A stretch of DNA of 64,000 nt from Symbioplanes lichenis (GCF_030709675.1 NZ_JAUZQD010000020.1:1-64000), one strand, 5' to 3'. Positions 8,880 through 17,446 are shown, counted from the stretch's first letter. A program made the numbers and translations. The notes: generated from the sequence alone by a model not told the origin.

Positions 8880-10142
8880 ATGCGCCGATCCCTTCCCCTG
8901 GCCGTCGCCGCCGTCGTCCTGACGTCCGGCGCCGGCCTCTACCTCGCCACCGGGGCGAACGCGGCCGTCGCGTGCGCCCCGGCCTGGTCCTCGTCGCAGG
9001 TCTACACCGGCGGCAACCAGGCCTCCCAGAGTGGCCACAACTACACCGCCAAGTGGTGGACGCAGAACGAGTCGCCGGCCATGCACAGCGCCCAGTGGGA
9101 CGTCTGGGCCGACAACGGCGCCTGCGGCACGGGCGGCACCGACCCGACCACGCCGCCGACGACCCCGCCCACCACGCCGCCGACAACCCCGCCCACCACG
9201 CCGCCCACCACCCCGCCGACCACGCCCCCTCCCTCCAACGGGACGCTGCCGAAGCACGTGGTCACGGGTTACTGGCACAACTTCGACAACCCGGCCCAGG
9301 AGATCAAGCTGGCCGCGGTGCCGAACACGTACGACCTCGTGGCCGTCGCCTTCGCGAACGCGACCTCCACCCCGGGCGCGGTGTCCTTCGCCGTCGACCC
9401 CGGGCTGGCGGCGAGCGTCGGCGGCTACACCGACGCGCAGTTCAAGGCCGACGTCGCGACCCTGCACAGCCGGGGCAAGAAGGTCATCATCTCGGTCGGC
9501 GGCGAGACCGGCACGGTGTCGGTCAACGACGCGACCGCCGCGACGAACTTCGCCAATTCGGTGTGGTCGGTGATGCAGACGTACGGCTTCGACGGCGTCG
9601 ACATCGACCTGGAGAACGGCGTCAACCCGACCTACATGGCCCAGGCGCTGCGGAGCCTGCGCACCAAGGCGGGCTCGGGCCTGATCATCACGATGGCCCC
9701 GCAGACGATCGACATGCAGAACCCGGCCGGCTCGTACTTCAAGCTCGCGCTGGACATCAAGGACATCCTGACGATCGTCAACACGCAGTTCTACAACTCC
9801 GGCGCCATGCTGGGCTGCGACCAGAACGCCGCGTACGGCCAGGGCTCGGTCAACTTCATCGTCGCGCTCGCCTGCATCCAGCTCGAGGCGGGTCTCCGCC
9901 CCGATCAAGTCGGGATCGGCGTGCCGGCGACCACCAGCGCGGCCGGCGGCGGCTACGTCACCCCGGCGGTCGTCAACCAGGCCCTCGACTGCCTGGCCCG
10001 CGGCACCAACTGCGGCTCGTTCAAGCCCCCGCGCACCTACCCCGGGCTGCGCGGCGCGATGACCTGGTCCGTGAACTGGGACGTCACCGCCGGCAACGGC
10101 TGGGCGAACGTCGTCTCCCCCCACGTCCACGCTCTCCCCTGA
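8880..10142 (+). CDS. Secreted GH18 chitinase with N-terminal CBM5/12
   Basis: Chitin-hydrolysing enzyme (420 residues). It has a signal peptide (1-28), a CBM5/12 chitin-binding module (about 32-83, with YTAKWWTQNESP), a linker of repeated TTPP units (about 88-118), and a GH18 barrel (about 124-420). The catalytic motif is complete as DGVDIDLE with Glu245 as the acid, and the substrate-assisted mechanism of GH18 is expected. GGTGGAAGG precedes the ATG. It is followed after 10 bp by a second GH18 gene, so the two are probably co-transcribed from the promoter around 8760-8860. Length and domain order fit Bacillus ChiD-like and actinobacterial secreted chitinases. Confidence 0.95.
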   Translation: MRRSLPLAVAAVVLTSGAGLYLATGANAAVACAPAWSSSQVYTGGNQASQSGHNYTAKWWTQNESPAMHSAQWDVWADNGACGTGGTDPTTPPTTPPTTPPTTPPTTPPTTPPTTPPPSNGTLPKHVVTGYWHNFDNPAQEIKLAAVPNTYDLVAVAFANATSTPGAVSFAVDPGLAASVGGYTDAQFKADVATLHSRGKKVIISVGGETGTVSVNDATAATNFANSVWSVMQTYGFDGVDIDLENGVNPTYMAQALRSLRTKAGSGLIITMAPQTIDMQNPAGSYFKLALDIKDILTIVNTQFYNSGAMLGCDQNAAYGQGSVNFIVALACIQLEAGLRPDQVGIGVPATTSAAGGGYVTPAVVNQALDCLARGTNCGSFKPPRTYPGLRGAMTWSVNWDVTAGNGWANVVSPHVHALP

Positions 10143-10152
10143 GGAATCCCCC

Positions 10153-11334
10153 GTGAAGAAGTCCCTCCTGGCGGCCCTGGCCGTCACCGTCGCCGGCGGC
10201 GCCGCGGCGATCATCCCCATGACGGCCTCGAACGCGGCCGTCGTCTGTGCCCCGGCCTGGTCCGCCAGTGCCGTCTACACGGCCAGCAACCAGGCCTCGC
10301 AGTCCGGTCACAATTACACGGCCAAGTGGTGGACGCAGAACGAGTCGCCCACCACGCACAGCGGCCAGTGGGACGTCTGGGCCGACAACGGCGCCTGCGG
10401 CGGCACGACCGACCCGACCACCCCGCCGACCACGCCGCCCACCCAGCCGCCGGCGACGGGCACGAAGATGGCCTCGGCGCCCTACATCTACCCGGGCTGG
10501 GGCAACCCGCCCGCGCCCTCGACGGTCATGAACGCCACCGGCATCAAGGCCTTCACGATGGCCTTCGTGCTCGCCAACGGCTGCAACCCCGTCTGGGACG
10601 GTGAGGGCGGCCTGACCGGCGGCGTGCACGCCAGCACGATCAACGCCATCAAGGCGGCCGGCGGCTCGGTCGTCCCGTCGATCGGCGGCTGGTCGGGCAA
10701 CAAGCTGGGCCCGAACTGCTCGACGCCCGAGGCGCTCGCCGGCGCGTACCAGAAGGTGATCGACGCCTTCGGCCTGCAGGCGATCGACATCGACATCGAG
10801 AACAGCGACGAGTTCGAGAACACGGTCGTCCAGGACCGCATCCTCAACGCGCTGAAGATCGTCAAGCAGAAGAACCCGTCGGTGAAGACGATCCTCACCT
10901 TCGGCACCTCGCCGACCGGCCCGAACTACTACGGCACCCGGCTCGTGCAGCAGGCCAAGGCGCTGGGCGCGAACATCGACATCTTCACCCAGATGCCGTT
11001 CGACTTCGGCGGCGGCAGCGACATGTACGCGGCCACGGTCGGCGCCTCCGAGGGGCTCAAGAACCTGCTCAAGACCACCTTCGGCTACACCGACGCGCAG
11101 GCGTACAGCCACATGGGGATCTCCGGCATGAACGGCCTGTCCGACCAGCAGGAGCTGACCAGCACCGCGACGTGGACCAAGATCCGTGACTACGCGAAGA
11201 GCAACAACTTCGCTCGGTTCACCTTCTGGGCCGTCAACCGTGACCGGGGCTGCGCCGGGGGCGGCGTGGTCTCCGACTGCTCCGGCATCGCGCAGGGCGA
11301 CTGGGAGTTCACGCGGATCAGCGCGGGCTTCTGA
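10153..11334 (+). CDS. Secreted GH18 protein with CBM5/12 and variant catalytic motif
   Basis: Second GH18 protein (393 residues). It has a signal peptide (1-28), a CBM5/12 module (about 32-83) nearly identical to that of the gene before it, a short TTPP linker, and a barrel domain (about 105-393) only distantly like its neighbour. The motif reads LQAIDIDIE: Asp212, Asp214 and the acid Glu216 are kept, but the usual first Asp-Gly of DGxDxDxE is Gln-Ala. Some active GH18 subfamilies share this, so activity is likely but less certain. The GTG start follows GAGGAA 10 bp downstream of the previous gene. The 3' end overlaps the convergent DedA gene by 17 bp, and its terminator hairpin lies inside that gene. 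Confidence 0.9.
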   Translation: MKKSLLAALAVTVAGGAAAIIPMTASNAAVVCAPAWSASAVYTASNQASQSGHNYTAKWWTQNESPTTHSGQWDVWADNGACGGTTDPTTPPTTPPTQPPATGTKMASAPYIYPGWGNPPAPSTVMNATGIKAFTMAFVLANGCNPVWDGEGGLTGGVHASTINAIKAAGGSVVPSIGGWSGNKLGPNCSTPEALAGAYQKVIDAFGLQAIDIDIENSDEFENTVVQDRILNALKIVKQKNPSVKTILTFGTSPTGPNYYGTRLVQQAKALGANIDIFTQMPFDFGGGSDMYAATVGASEGLKNLLKTTFGYTDAQAYSHMGISGMNGLSDQQELTSTATWTKIRDYAKSNNFARFTFWAVNRDRGCAGGGVVSDCSGIAQGDWEFTRISAGF

Positions 11335-12016
11335 TCTCCTTGTCCGTGGCGCGGTCCTTCGGGGCCGCGCCACGGCGTTTCCGGACCTTCTTCACGATCC
11401 AGCTGACCACCATGTAGAGGATCAGCGCCCAGATCGCGTAGTCGAACCAGTGGCTGTACTTCTCGACGTTCTGCCAGCGCTCGCCGAGCACGTAACCCCC
11501 GCCGACGAAGAGCGCGTTCCACACCCCGCTGCCGATCGCGGTGAGCAGCGTGAACAGACCGAGCCGCATGTGGTTGGCGCCGGCCGGGATCGACACCACG
11601 CTACGGACCACGGGCGCGACGCGGCCGAAGAGCACGGCGGCCTTCTCGTGGCGCTCGAACCAGCGGTCGGCCTTCTCCAGGTCGTCCGCGTCGACCAGCG
11701 GGATGTGGTCGAGCCACCGCTTCAGCCGGTCCTCGCCGACACCGCGGCCGAGCCAGTAGAGCAGCAGCGCGCCGACCACCGAGCCGGCCGTCGCCGCGGC
11801 CCACATCAGGATCAGGTTGCCCTTGCCCTCGCTGGCCAGATAGCCGGCCAGGGACAGCACGATCTCGCTGGGGATCGGCGGGACGATGTTCTCGAGGGCG
11901 ACGAGCAGGCCGACGCCGAGGGCGCCGAGGGAGTCGATCACCGACGCCACCCAGCCGGTCAGGCCGCCCGCCTGGGTCAGGTCGGCCTCGGCCGCGAGGA
12001 CGTGGGGGACGCTCAT
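11318..12016 (-). CDS. DedA-family membrane protein
   Basis: Integral membrane protein of the DedA/VTT family (232 residues), implicated in lipid-carrier (undecaprenyl phosphate) recycling and membrane homeostasis. It shows the family hallmarks: a re-entrant segment with ENIVPPIPSE, a glycine-rich helix GSVVGALLLYWLGRG, and the signature GRVAPVVRSVVSIPAG with its conserved Arg and Pro. About five membrane segments are visible, and the C-terminal tail is basic. The gene is monocistronic and convergent with the chitinase operon, whose terminator is embedded in its 3' end. The start has no strong ribosome binding site, but the N-terminus is of family length. Confidence 0.9.
   Translation of the reverse strand: MSVPHVLAAEADLTQAGGLTGWVASVIDSLGALGVGLLVALENIVPPIPSEIVLSLAGYLASEGKGNLILMWAAATAGSVVGALLLYWLGRGVGEDRLKRWLDHIPLVDADDLEKADRWFERHEKAAVLFGRVAPVVRSVVSIPAGANHMRLGLFTLLTAIGSGVWNALFVGGGYVLGERWQNVEKYSHWFDYAIWALILYMVVSWIVKKVRKRRGAAPKDRATDKEIRSPR
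11344..11375 (+). terminator. UUCG-tetraloop terminator of the chitinase operon
   Basis: Arms CCGTGGCGCGG and CCGCGCCACGG pair perfectly, and the stem extends inward through one G-U wobble and two more pairs to a TTCG tetraloop. It begins 10 bp after the chitinase stop and ends in CGTTT. It lies within the last codons of the convergent DedA gene. Confidence 0.75.
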
Positions 12017-12093
12017 GACTCTCTGCCTACCCGGCCCGGCCGGAAAGAATCCCTGGTTTCCGCGCGGGCAGCGGTGGGGGATGTAACAGGGAC

Positions 12094-13740
12094 ATGAGCG
12101 ACCGGTGGTACGAGAAGGCCGTCATCTACTGCTTGGACATCGACACGTTCGCCGATTCGGACGGCGACGGCGTCGGGGACATCCGGGGACTGATAGGGCG
12201 GCTGGACTATCTCGCCCGGCTCGGCATCAACACCCTGTGGCTCAACCCCATCCACCCGACGCCGGACAAGGACGACGGGTACGACGTCTCCGACTTCTAC
12301 AACGTGGACCCCCGGTTCGGGAGCCTCGGTGACTTCGCCGAGCTGCTGCACCAGGCGGAGAACCGCGGCATCAAGGTCATCATCGACCTGGTCGTCAACC
12401 ACACGTCGGACCAGCACCCGTGGTTCCAGTCGGCGCGGTCGTCGCCCGATTCGCCGTACCGGGACTGGTATGTCTGGAGCGAGACCGAGCCGCCGGACCG
12501 GCACCAGGGCATGGTCTTCCCGGGCGAGCAGGACACGACCTGGAGCTACGACCGGACCGCCAAGCAGTGGTACTACCACCGCTTCTACAAGTTCCAGCCG
12601 GACCTCAACATCGAGAACCCGCAGGTCCGCGCGGAGATCAAGAAGATCTGCGCCTTCTGGCTGCAGCTCGGCGTCGCCGGCTTCCGGATGGACGCGGTGC
12701 CGTTCATCATCGAGGAGACCAAGCCCGGCAACCCGGCGCCGCCCAAGGACCTCGAGTTCCTCAGCGAGCTGCGCCAGCACGTTCAGTGGCGCAAGGGCGA
12801 CGCCGTCCTGCTGGCCGAGGCGAACGTCGAGCCCGACGAGCTGAAGCACTTCTTCGGCGATGACGGCGGCTCGTCCAACCGCATCCACATGCTCTTCGAC
12901 TTCATGCTCAACAGCCGGCTGATGCTCGGCCTGGCCCGCAAGGACCCCGAGGGCATCATCGACGCGCTGCGCGACACCCCCAAGCTGCCCGCGGGCGGTC
13001 AGTGGGCGACGTTCCTGCGCAACCACGACGAGGTCGACCTCTCCCGGCTCACCGCCGAGCAGCGGGCCGAGGTGTTCGCCGAGTTCGGACCGGACGAGAC
13101 CATGCAGCTGTACGGGCGGGGCATCCGCCGCCGCCTCGCCCCGATGCTCGGTGGCGACCGTCGTCGCATCGAGCTGGCCTACGCGCTGCAGTTCAGCCTG
13201 CGCGGCACGCCGGTGATCCGCTACGGCGAGGAACTGGGCATGGGCGAGGACCTTTCCCAGGACGGGCGCAATGCCATCCGTACGCCGATGCAGTGGTCGT
13301 CGCTCCCCAACGGCGGCTTCTCGACCGCGTCGCCGGACAAGGTGGTGCGGCCGGTCATCTCCGGTGGTGACTACGGCTACGAGACGGTCAACGCCACGCT
13401 GCAGCGCCACGATCCGAAGTCGCTGTTCTCGTGGTTCGAGCGGATGATCCGTACGCTCCGGGAGACGCCCGAGGTCGGCAGCGGCAGCTGCACGCACGTC
13501 GACGTGCCGGTGCCGCACGGCGTGCTGGTGCACCGGGCCGACGCCGACACCGGCTGCATGGTCTTCATCCACAACCTCGGCGAGTCCGACGCCGTGGTGG
13601 ACCTGAGCTCGCTGGCCGCCGAGGCGGAGTTCCCCAACGACATCCTCGCCGATCAGCAGTATCCGGACCTGGACAAGTTCGACGCCCTGCCGGTGGCCGG
13701 CTACGGCTACCGCTGGATCCGCCTGCGCCGATACGCGTGA
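12094..13740 (+). CDS. TreS-like GH13 alpha-glucosyl enzyme
   Basis: Cytoplasmic alpha-amylase superfamily protein (548 residues) most like trehalose synthase, which interconverts maltose and trehalose. The first conserved region is VIIDLVVNHTSDQHPWF, followed by the nucleophile Asp200 (GFRMDAV), acid/base Glu242 (LLAEANV) and transition-state stabiliser Asp312 (LRNHDEVDL). The segment GIRRRLAPML and the later RTPMQW are typical of TreS and related GH13_16 proteins. It is slightly shorter than usual TreS and lacks the fused or adjacent maltokinase. The N-terminus (SDRWYEKAVIYCLDIDTF) deviates from the common TreS opening, so a sister family with another disaccharide specificity is possible. 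No signal peptide is present. Confidence 0.85.
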   Translation: MSDRWYEKAVIYCLDIDTFADSDGDGVGDIRGLIGRLDYLARLGINTLWLNPIHPTPDKDDGYDVSDFYNVDPRFGSLGDFAELLHQAENRGIKVIIDLVVNHTSDQHPWFQSARSSPDSPYRDWYVWSETEPPDRHQGMVFPGEQDTTWSYDRTAKQWYYHRFYKFQPDLNIENPQVRAEIKKICAFWLQLGVAGFRMDAVPFIIEETKPGNPAPPKDLEFLSELRQHVQWRKGDAVLLAEANVEPDELKHFFGDDGGSSNRIHMLFDFMLNSRLMLGLARKDPEGIIDALRDTPKLPAGGQWATFLRNHDEVDLSRLTAEQRAEVFAEFGPDETMQLYGRGIRRRLAPMLGGDRRRIELAYALQFSLRGTPVIRYGEELGMGEDLSQDGRNAIRTPMQWSSLPNGGFSTASPDKVVRPVISGGDYGYETVNATLQRHDPKSLFSWFERMIRTLRETPEVGSGSCTHVDVPVPHGVLVHRADADTGCMVFIHNLGESDAVVDLSSLAAEAEFPNDILADQQYPDLDKFDALPVAGYGYRWIRLRRYA

Positions 13741-13825
13741 GATCTTGCACTCGGCCTCACAATTGTTCACCGGCCGGAAACACATCGATAGAGTCGGTCT
13801 CACATCGAGCATCTGGAGGCCACGA

Positions 13826-14584
13826 ATGACCCAGCCGAGCCGGGTAGCCATCGTCACCGGAGCCGCGCGCGGGATCGGGGAGGCGACCGCGCGCAAGCTG
13901 GCGGGCGACGGCCTCGCGGTCGCCGTCGTCGACCTCGACGAGGGGGCGTGCGCGAACACGGTGACGGCCATCCACGACGCCGGCGGCACCGCGCTCGCGG
14001 TCGGCGCCGACGTCTCGGACGCCAAGCAGGTCACCGCGGCCGTCGAGCGGGTCACGGCCGAGCTCGGCGCCCCGACCGTGCTGGTCAACAACGCCGGCGT
14101 GCTGCGCGACAACCTGCTGTTCAAGATGACCGACGACGACTGGGAGACCGTGATGGCGGTCCACCTGCGCGGCGCGTTCCTCTTCAGCCGGGCCGTGCAG
14201 AAGCACATGGTGGACGCCGGCTGGGGCCGCATTGTCAGCCTCTCCAGCACGTCGGCGCTGGGCAACCGGGGTCAGGCGAACTACGCGGCGGCGAAGGCCG
14301 GGCTGCAGGGCTTCACCAAGACGCTGGCGATCGAGCTGGGCCGCTTCGGCGTCACCGCGAACGCGGTCGCGCCGGGGTTCATCGTGACCGATATGACCGC
14401 GGCGACCGCCGCGCGGGTCGGCGTCGACTTCGCGGATTTCCAGAAAGCGGCGATCGGCCAGATCCCGGTCGGCCGGGCGGGCCGTCCCGAAGACGTGGCG
14501 AACACCGTATCCTTCCTGGTCAGTGAGGGCGCCGGATTCGTCTCCGGTCAGGTGATCTATGTCGCCGGCGGCCCTCGCGCCTAG
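13826..14584 (+). CDS. SDR-family oxidoreductase (FabG-like)
   Basis: Short-chain dehydrogenase/reductase of 252 residues, classed with 3-oxoacyl-ACP reductases. It has the cofactor motif TGAARGIGE (11-19), NNAG near residue 91, a serine in SLSST, and the YAAAK catalytic pair, ending in the C-terminal AGG typical of FabG-like enzymes. Substrate is not evident, since many FabG-like SDRs act outside fatty-acid synthesis. CTGGAGG precedes the ATG at 13826, and an upstream in-frame start at 13745 would add an unlike-family extension. The gene is followed by an 11-bp hairpin. Confidence 0.88.
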   Translation: MTQPSRVAIVTGAARGIGEATARKLAGDGLAVAVVDLDEGACANTVTAIHDAGGTALAVGADVSDAKQVTAAVERVTAELGAPTVLVNNAGVLRDNLLFKMTDDDWETVMAVHLRGAFLFSRAVQKHMVDAGWGRIVSLSSTSALGNRGQANYAAAKAGLQGFTKTLAIELGRFGVTANAVAPGFIVTDMTAATAARVGVDFADFQKAAIGQIPVGRAGRPEDVANTVSFLVSEGAGFVSGQVIYVAGGPRA

Positions 14585-14594
14585 TTACTGAAGT

Positions 14595-14633
14595 TGTCCG
14601 GGGTCGCTACACATGAGTAAGGGACCCCGGACA
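14595..14633 (+). terminator. Hairpin between the SDR and lipoprotein genes
   Basis: Perfect 11-bp arms TGTCCGGGGTC and GACCCCGGACA around a 17-base loop, starting 11 bp after the SDR stop. No T-run follows, which is normal for actinobacterial terminators. It could also act in the leader of the next gene, 24 bp downstream. Confidence 0.55.
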
Positions 14634-14656
14634 GCGAAAGGGCGGAGAAGCCGACT

Positions 14657-15058
14657 GTGACACGACGGATGACCTCGCGTAGCGTCTCGTTGACCAGCAC
14701 GTTCCTGCTGCTGGCGGCCGGTGGCGCGGCCGCGTGCGACAACGGGAACCAATATCAGGACGAGGGCTTCTACTGCGCCGACGCCAACGGTGTCATCGTC
14801 GACGAGGACTACTGCGACGACGACTACCACGGCGGCGGCGGGGGCGGCGGCTTCTTCATCTGGCATTCGTCCGGCTACCGGTCCGGTTATCCGATCGGCT
14901 CGCGGCTCCCGGCGGGCGGCTCCAAGTTCGCCTACAACGACGCGGCGGCCCGGCGCTCGTTCGGCCTGCCGTCCACCGGCAAGATCGGCAACGGCACCGT
15001 GAAGACCAGCGTCGTCGGCAAGGGCGGCACCGGCACCTCCGGAAAGTCGGGCAGCTGA
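14657..15058 (+). CDS. Small Gly-rich lipoprotein (YgiB-like context)
   Basis: 133-residue secreted protein. The N-terminal hydrophobic segment ends in GGAAACD, a plausible lipobox with Cys27. The mature part begins very acidic (QYQDEGFYCADANG), has a run of seven glycines, then basic Gly/Ser-rich sequence. I recognise no strong domain match. The arrangement (small Gly-rich surface lipoprotein directly followed, 2 bp apart, by a glutathionylspermidine-synthase-like ATP-grasp gene) parallels E. coli ygiB-ygiC, and the composition recalls YgiB (DUF1190). That equivalence is inference from context. GTG start with GGCGGAGAAG upstream. Confidence 0.7.
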   Translation: MTRRMTSRSVSLTSTFLLLAAGGAAACDNGNQYQDEGFYCADANGVIVDEDYCDDDYHGGGGGGGFFIWHSSGYRSGYPIGSRLPAGGSKFAYNDAAARRSFGLPSTGKIGNGTVKTSVVGKGGTGTSGKSGS

Positions 15059-15060
15059 CC

Positions 15061-16515
15061 ATGCGCCGTGTCCCCTACGGGCCCGTTCGCGAGGGCTGGC
15101 AGCTCACCAACTACAGCCTCGGGCTGACGTACAACGACACCGAGCTGCCCGACGGCACGATGCTGTCGTACTGGCAGGAGGGGCCGTACTACGACTTCAC
15201 CCAGGCCGAGATCGAGGAGCTGGAGACGGCGACCTCGACGCTCTACCAGATGTGCCTCGACGCCGGCGACTGGATGGTCAAGCAGTGCCCGCGCCACACC
15301 GCGCAGGGCCGGCGCGACGGCTACTTCACGTCGGTCTGCACCCCTGACGCCTGCTTCCTGACGAAGATCGGCATCCCCGAGTACACGCACGAGCAGATCA
15401 TCCGCACCTGGTACGACGGCGACGCCGAGACCTGGACCCACCTCGACAAGGACCCCGACAACCGGGTGCCCCTGCAGACGCCCGACTTCTCGCCGACCGT
15501 CTACGGGCGCTTCGACCTCTGGTACAACGGCGCCGGCACCGTGCCCCGGCTGCTCGAGTTCAACGCGCAGACCCCGACGTCACTGGTCGAGGCCGCCGTC
15601 ATCCAGTGGCACTGGGCCGACCAGACCAACCTCACCCAGCACGAGTGGCGCCAGTGGAACTCGATCCACGACCGGCTCGTCGGCTGGGAGGCCACCCCGG
15701 ACGAGCCCGCCGACCCGGGCGCCTGGCGCCGCAACATCGCCAAGCTGCGCGAGGCCCGGCCCTGGCTCCCGGAGAAACCCAAGATCTTCTTCGCGTACGA
15801 GACCAGCGAGCCGACCGGCGAGGACCGGATGAACGTGGCCTACCTCATGAGCACCGCCGAGGAGGCCGGCTTCGGTGTCGAGCTGATCGCCATGAGCCAG
15901 ATCGGCTGGGACGTCAACGGCGACCGCGTCCTCTTCGTCCCGGCGCCGGGGCAGGAGCACAAGGCCGAGCCCATCGACGTGATCTTCATGCTCTACCCGT
16001 GGGAATGGTTCTGGAACGAGGAGGGCGGCAAGGCCTTCTTCCGCAACATGGCCGACCCGTCGAAGCGCGGCACGGTGTGGATCGAGCCGCCCTACAAGGC
16101 CGCGCTGCTCGGCAACAAGGCGCTGCTCCCGGTCCTGTGGAACCTCTTCGGCAACGACCCCGAGCGCGGCAAGTACCTGCTGCCCGCCTACTTCGCCGAG
16201 TCGTCCAAGGCGGCGACCCTGACGTCGTACGCGAAGAAGCCGGTCTGGGGCCGCGAGGGCGGGTCGGTCACGCTGATCAAGGACGGGGTCACCCTCACCG
16301 CCAACCCCAGCGAGTACGGGTCCGACGGGCGCTATGTCGTGCAGGAGCTGTGCGAACTGCCGTCCTTCGACGGGCTCGAGGGCACCGTGCACCCGGTGAT
16401 CGGCTCATGGCTCATCGACGGCGAGCCGGCCGGGATGGGCATCCGCGAGGGCATCGGCCAGGACGGCCTCGTGACCAAGGACGCCTGCCACTTCCTCCCG
16501 CACGTCATCAGCTAG
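15061..16515 (+). CDS. Glutathionylspermidine synthase-family ATP-grasp protein (YgiC-like)
   Basis: 484-residue protein of the GSP-synthase C-terminal domain family, which uses ATP to form an amide bond on peptide or polyamine substrates. Family features seen are the N-terminal GWQLTNYSLGLTYN, YGRFDLWYNG followed by LLEFNAQTPTSLVEAAVIQW, which includes metal-binding acidic/Asn residues, and the C-terminal QELCELPSFDG and HPVIGSWLIDGEPAGMGIRE. It lacks the amidase domain of bifunctional E. coli Gss, like YgiC and YjfC. Actinobacteria do not make trypanothione-like thiols, so the substrate is unknown. It starts 2 bp after the lipoprotein gene, hence one operon. Confidence 0.88.
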   Translation: MRRVPYGPVREGWQLTNYSLGLTYNDTELPDGTMLSYWQEGPYYDFTQAEIEELETATSTLYQMCLDAGDWMVKQCPRHTAQGRRDGYFTSVCTPDACFLTKIGIPEYTHEQIIRTWYDGDAETWTHLDKDPDNRVPLQTPDFSPTVYGRFDLWYNGAGTVPRLLEFNAQTPTSLVEAAVIQWHWADQTNLTQHEWRQWNSIHDRLVGWEATPDEPADPGAWRRNIAKLREARPWLPEKPKIFFAYETSEPTGEDRMNVAYLMSTAEEAGFGVELIAMSQIGWDVNGDRVLFVPAPGQEHKAEPIDVIFMLYPWEWFWNEEGGKAFFRNMADPSKRGTVWIEPPYKAALLGNKALLPVLWNLFGNDPERGKYLLPAYFAESSKAATLTSYAKKPVWGREGGSVTLIKDGVTLTANPSEYGSDGRYVVQELCELPSFDGLEGTVHPVIGSWLIDGEPAGMGIREGIGQDGLVTKDACHFLPHVIS

Positions 16516-16536
16516 CTTTCCGTCGCCGGACCCCGG

Positions 16537-16989
16537 CTAGCCGGCCTGGGCGGTGCTCTCCTTCGCCGGGCGGTTGCGCCAGAGCCACCAGAGGCCGATG
16601 AAGGGGAGCACGAGGGGGACGTAGCCGTAGCCGCTGCCGTAGTGCGACCAGACGGTGTCGTCGGGGAAGGCCACCGCGTCGGCGATGCTGAGGGTGCCCA
16701 CGATGAGGACGCCGAGGAGCTCGATCGAGCAGCTGACCAGGGCGATGCCGCGGCCGCGGGTGCCGCCGATCGCGAGGCCGACCGTGGCGGCGATGTAGAC
16801 CAGGCCGGCGAAGGCCGAGAGCAGGTAGGCCAGCGGCGCCTCGGAGAAGTGCGTGGTGATCTGGACCAGGGCGCGGGCGCTCGCCGAGAGGGCGAAGATG
16901 CCGTACACCAGGAGCAGCACGCGGCCGAGGCCGGAGCCGATGGCGGCGTCCCGGGGCCGGGTCTGGGTGGGGGTCGGCTGCTCAGCCAC
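16537..16989 (-). CDS. Four-helix integral membrane protein
   Basis: 150-residue membrane protein of unknown function. Hydrophobic segments are visible at about residues 25-43, 53-75, 82-103 and 123-136, with short charged tails at both ends. It ends with a basic WLWRNRP segment at the membrane face. It overlaps the upstream membrane-protein gene by eight bases and is therefore almost certainly co-translated with it. Similar unannotated proteins occur widely in actinobacteria, but I cannot assign a function. Confidence 0.72.
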   Translation of the reverse strand: MAEQPTPTQTRPRDAAIGSGLGRVLLLVYGIFALSASARALVQITTHFSEAPLAYLLSAFAGLVYIAATVGLAIGGTRGRGIALVSCSIELLGVLIVGTLSIADAVAFPDDTVWSHYGSGYGYVPLVLPFIGLWWLWRNRPAKESTAQAG

Positions 16990-17347
16990 TGGTCACCTCC
17001 GCGATCTGCTGCAGGCGCAGCACGAGTACCGGCAGCGTCAGTGCGGCGACGCCGAGAATGAGGGTGCCCCAGCGGGTCGGCTCCAGGCGGGCCAGATAGA
17101 CGCCGACCGGCGCGAAGGCGACGGTGGTGATGAGATAGCCGACGAAGGTCGTCGTGTCGCTCGGGCGGTCACCGGTGAGCAAGCCGGCGATCGCGACGAC
17201 GACCAGCACGACGACGAGCACGCCGAGCCCGAGCATCGCCCACAGGTCGGTGTTGGTCGGGCGCTTGTCGAGGGCACATCGCACGAGGTACCAGACACCC
17301 AGCACCAGGGCCACCACGATCGTCGCGAGCGAGAGCGGGCCGTTCAT
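16982..17347 (-). CDS. Small integral membrane protein
   Basis: 121-residue protein with about four hydrophobic segments (SLATIVVALVLGVWYLV, LGLGVLVVVLVVVAIAGLL, the middle FVGYLITTVAF and a C-terminal LILGVAALTLPVLVL). No recognised domain. First gene of a two-gene membrane unit with an eight-base overlap. An alternative GTG three codons upstream is possible, and neither start has a clear ribosome binding site. Confidence 0.65.
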   Translation of the reverse strand: MNGPLSLATIVVALVLGVWYLVRCALDKRPTNTDLWAMLGLGVLVVVLVVVAIAGLLTGDRPSDTTTFVGYLITTVAFAPVGVYLARLEPTRWGTLILGVAALTLPVLVLRLQQIAEVTSG

Positions 17348-17446
17348 CACCGGCACAGCGTACTGAGCGGCCGGGGCGTGTTAGCTTTCGCCCGGGTGGA
17401 TCATCGTCCTGCCCCCGGGCGGATCTTGACAGGAAGGCGGCGCGGC

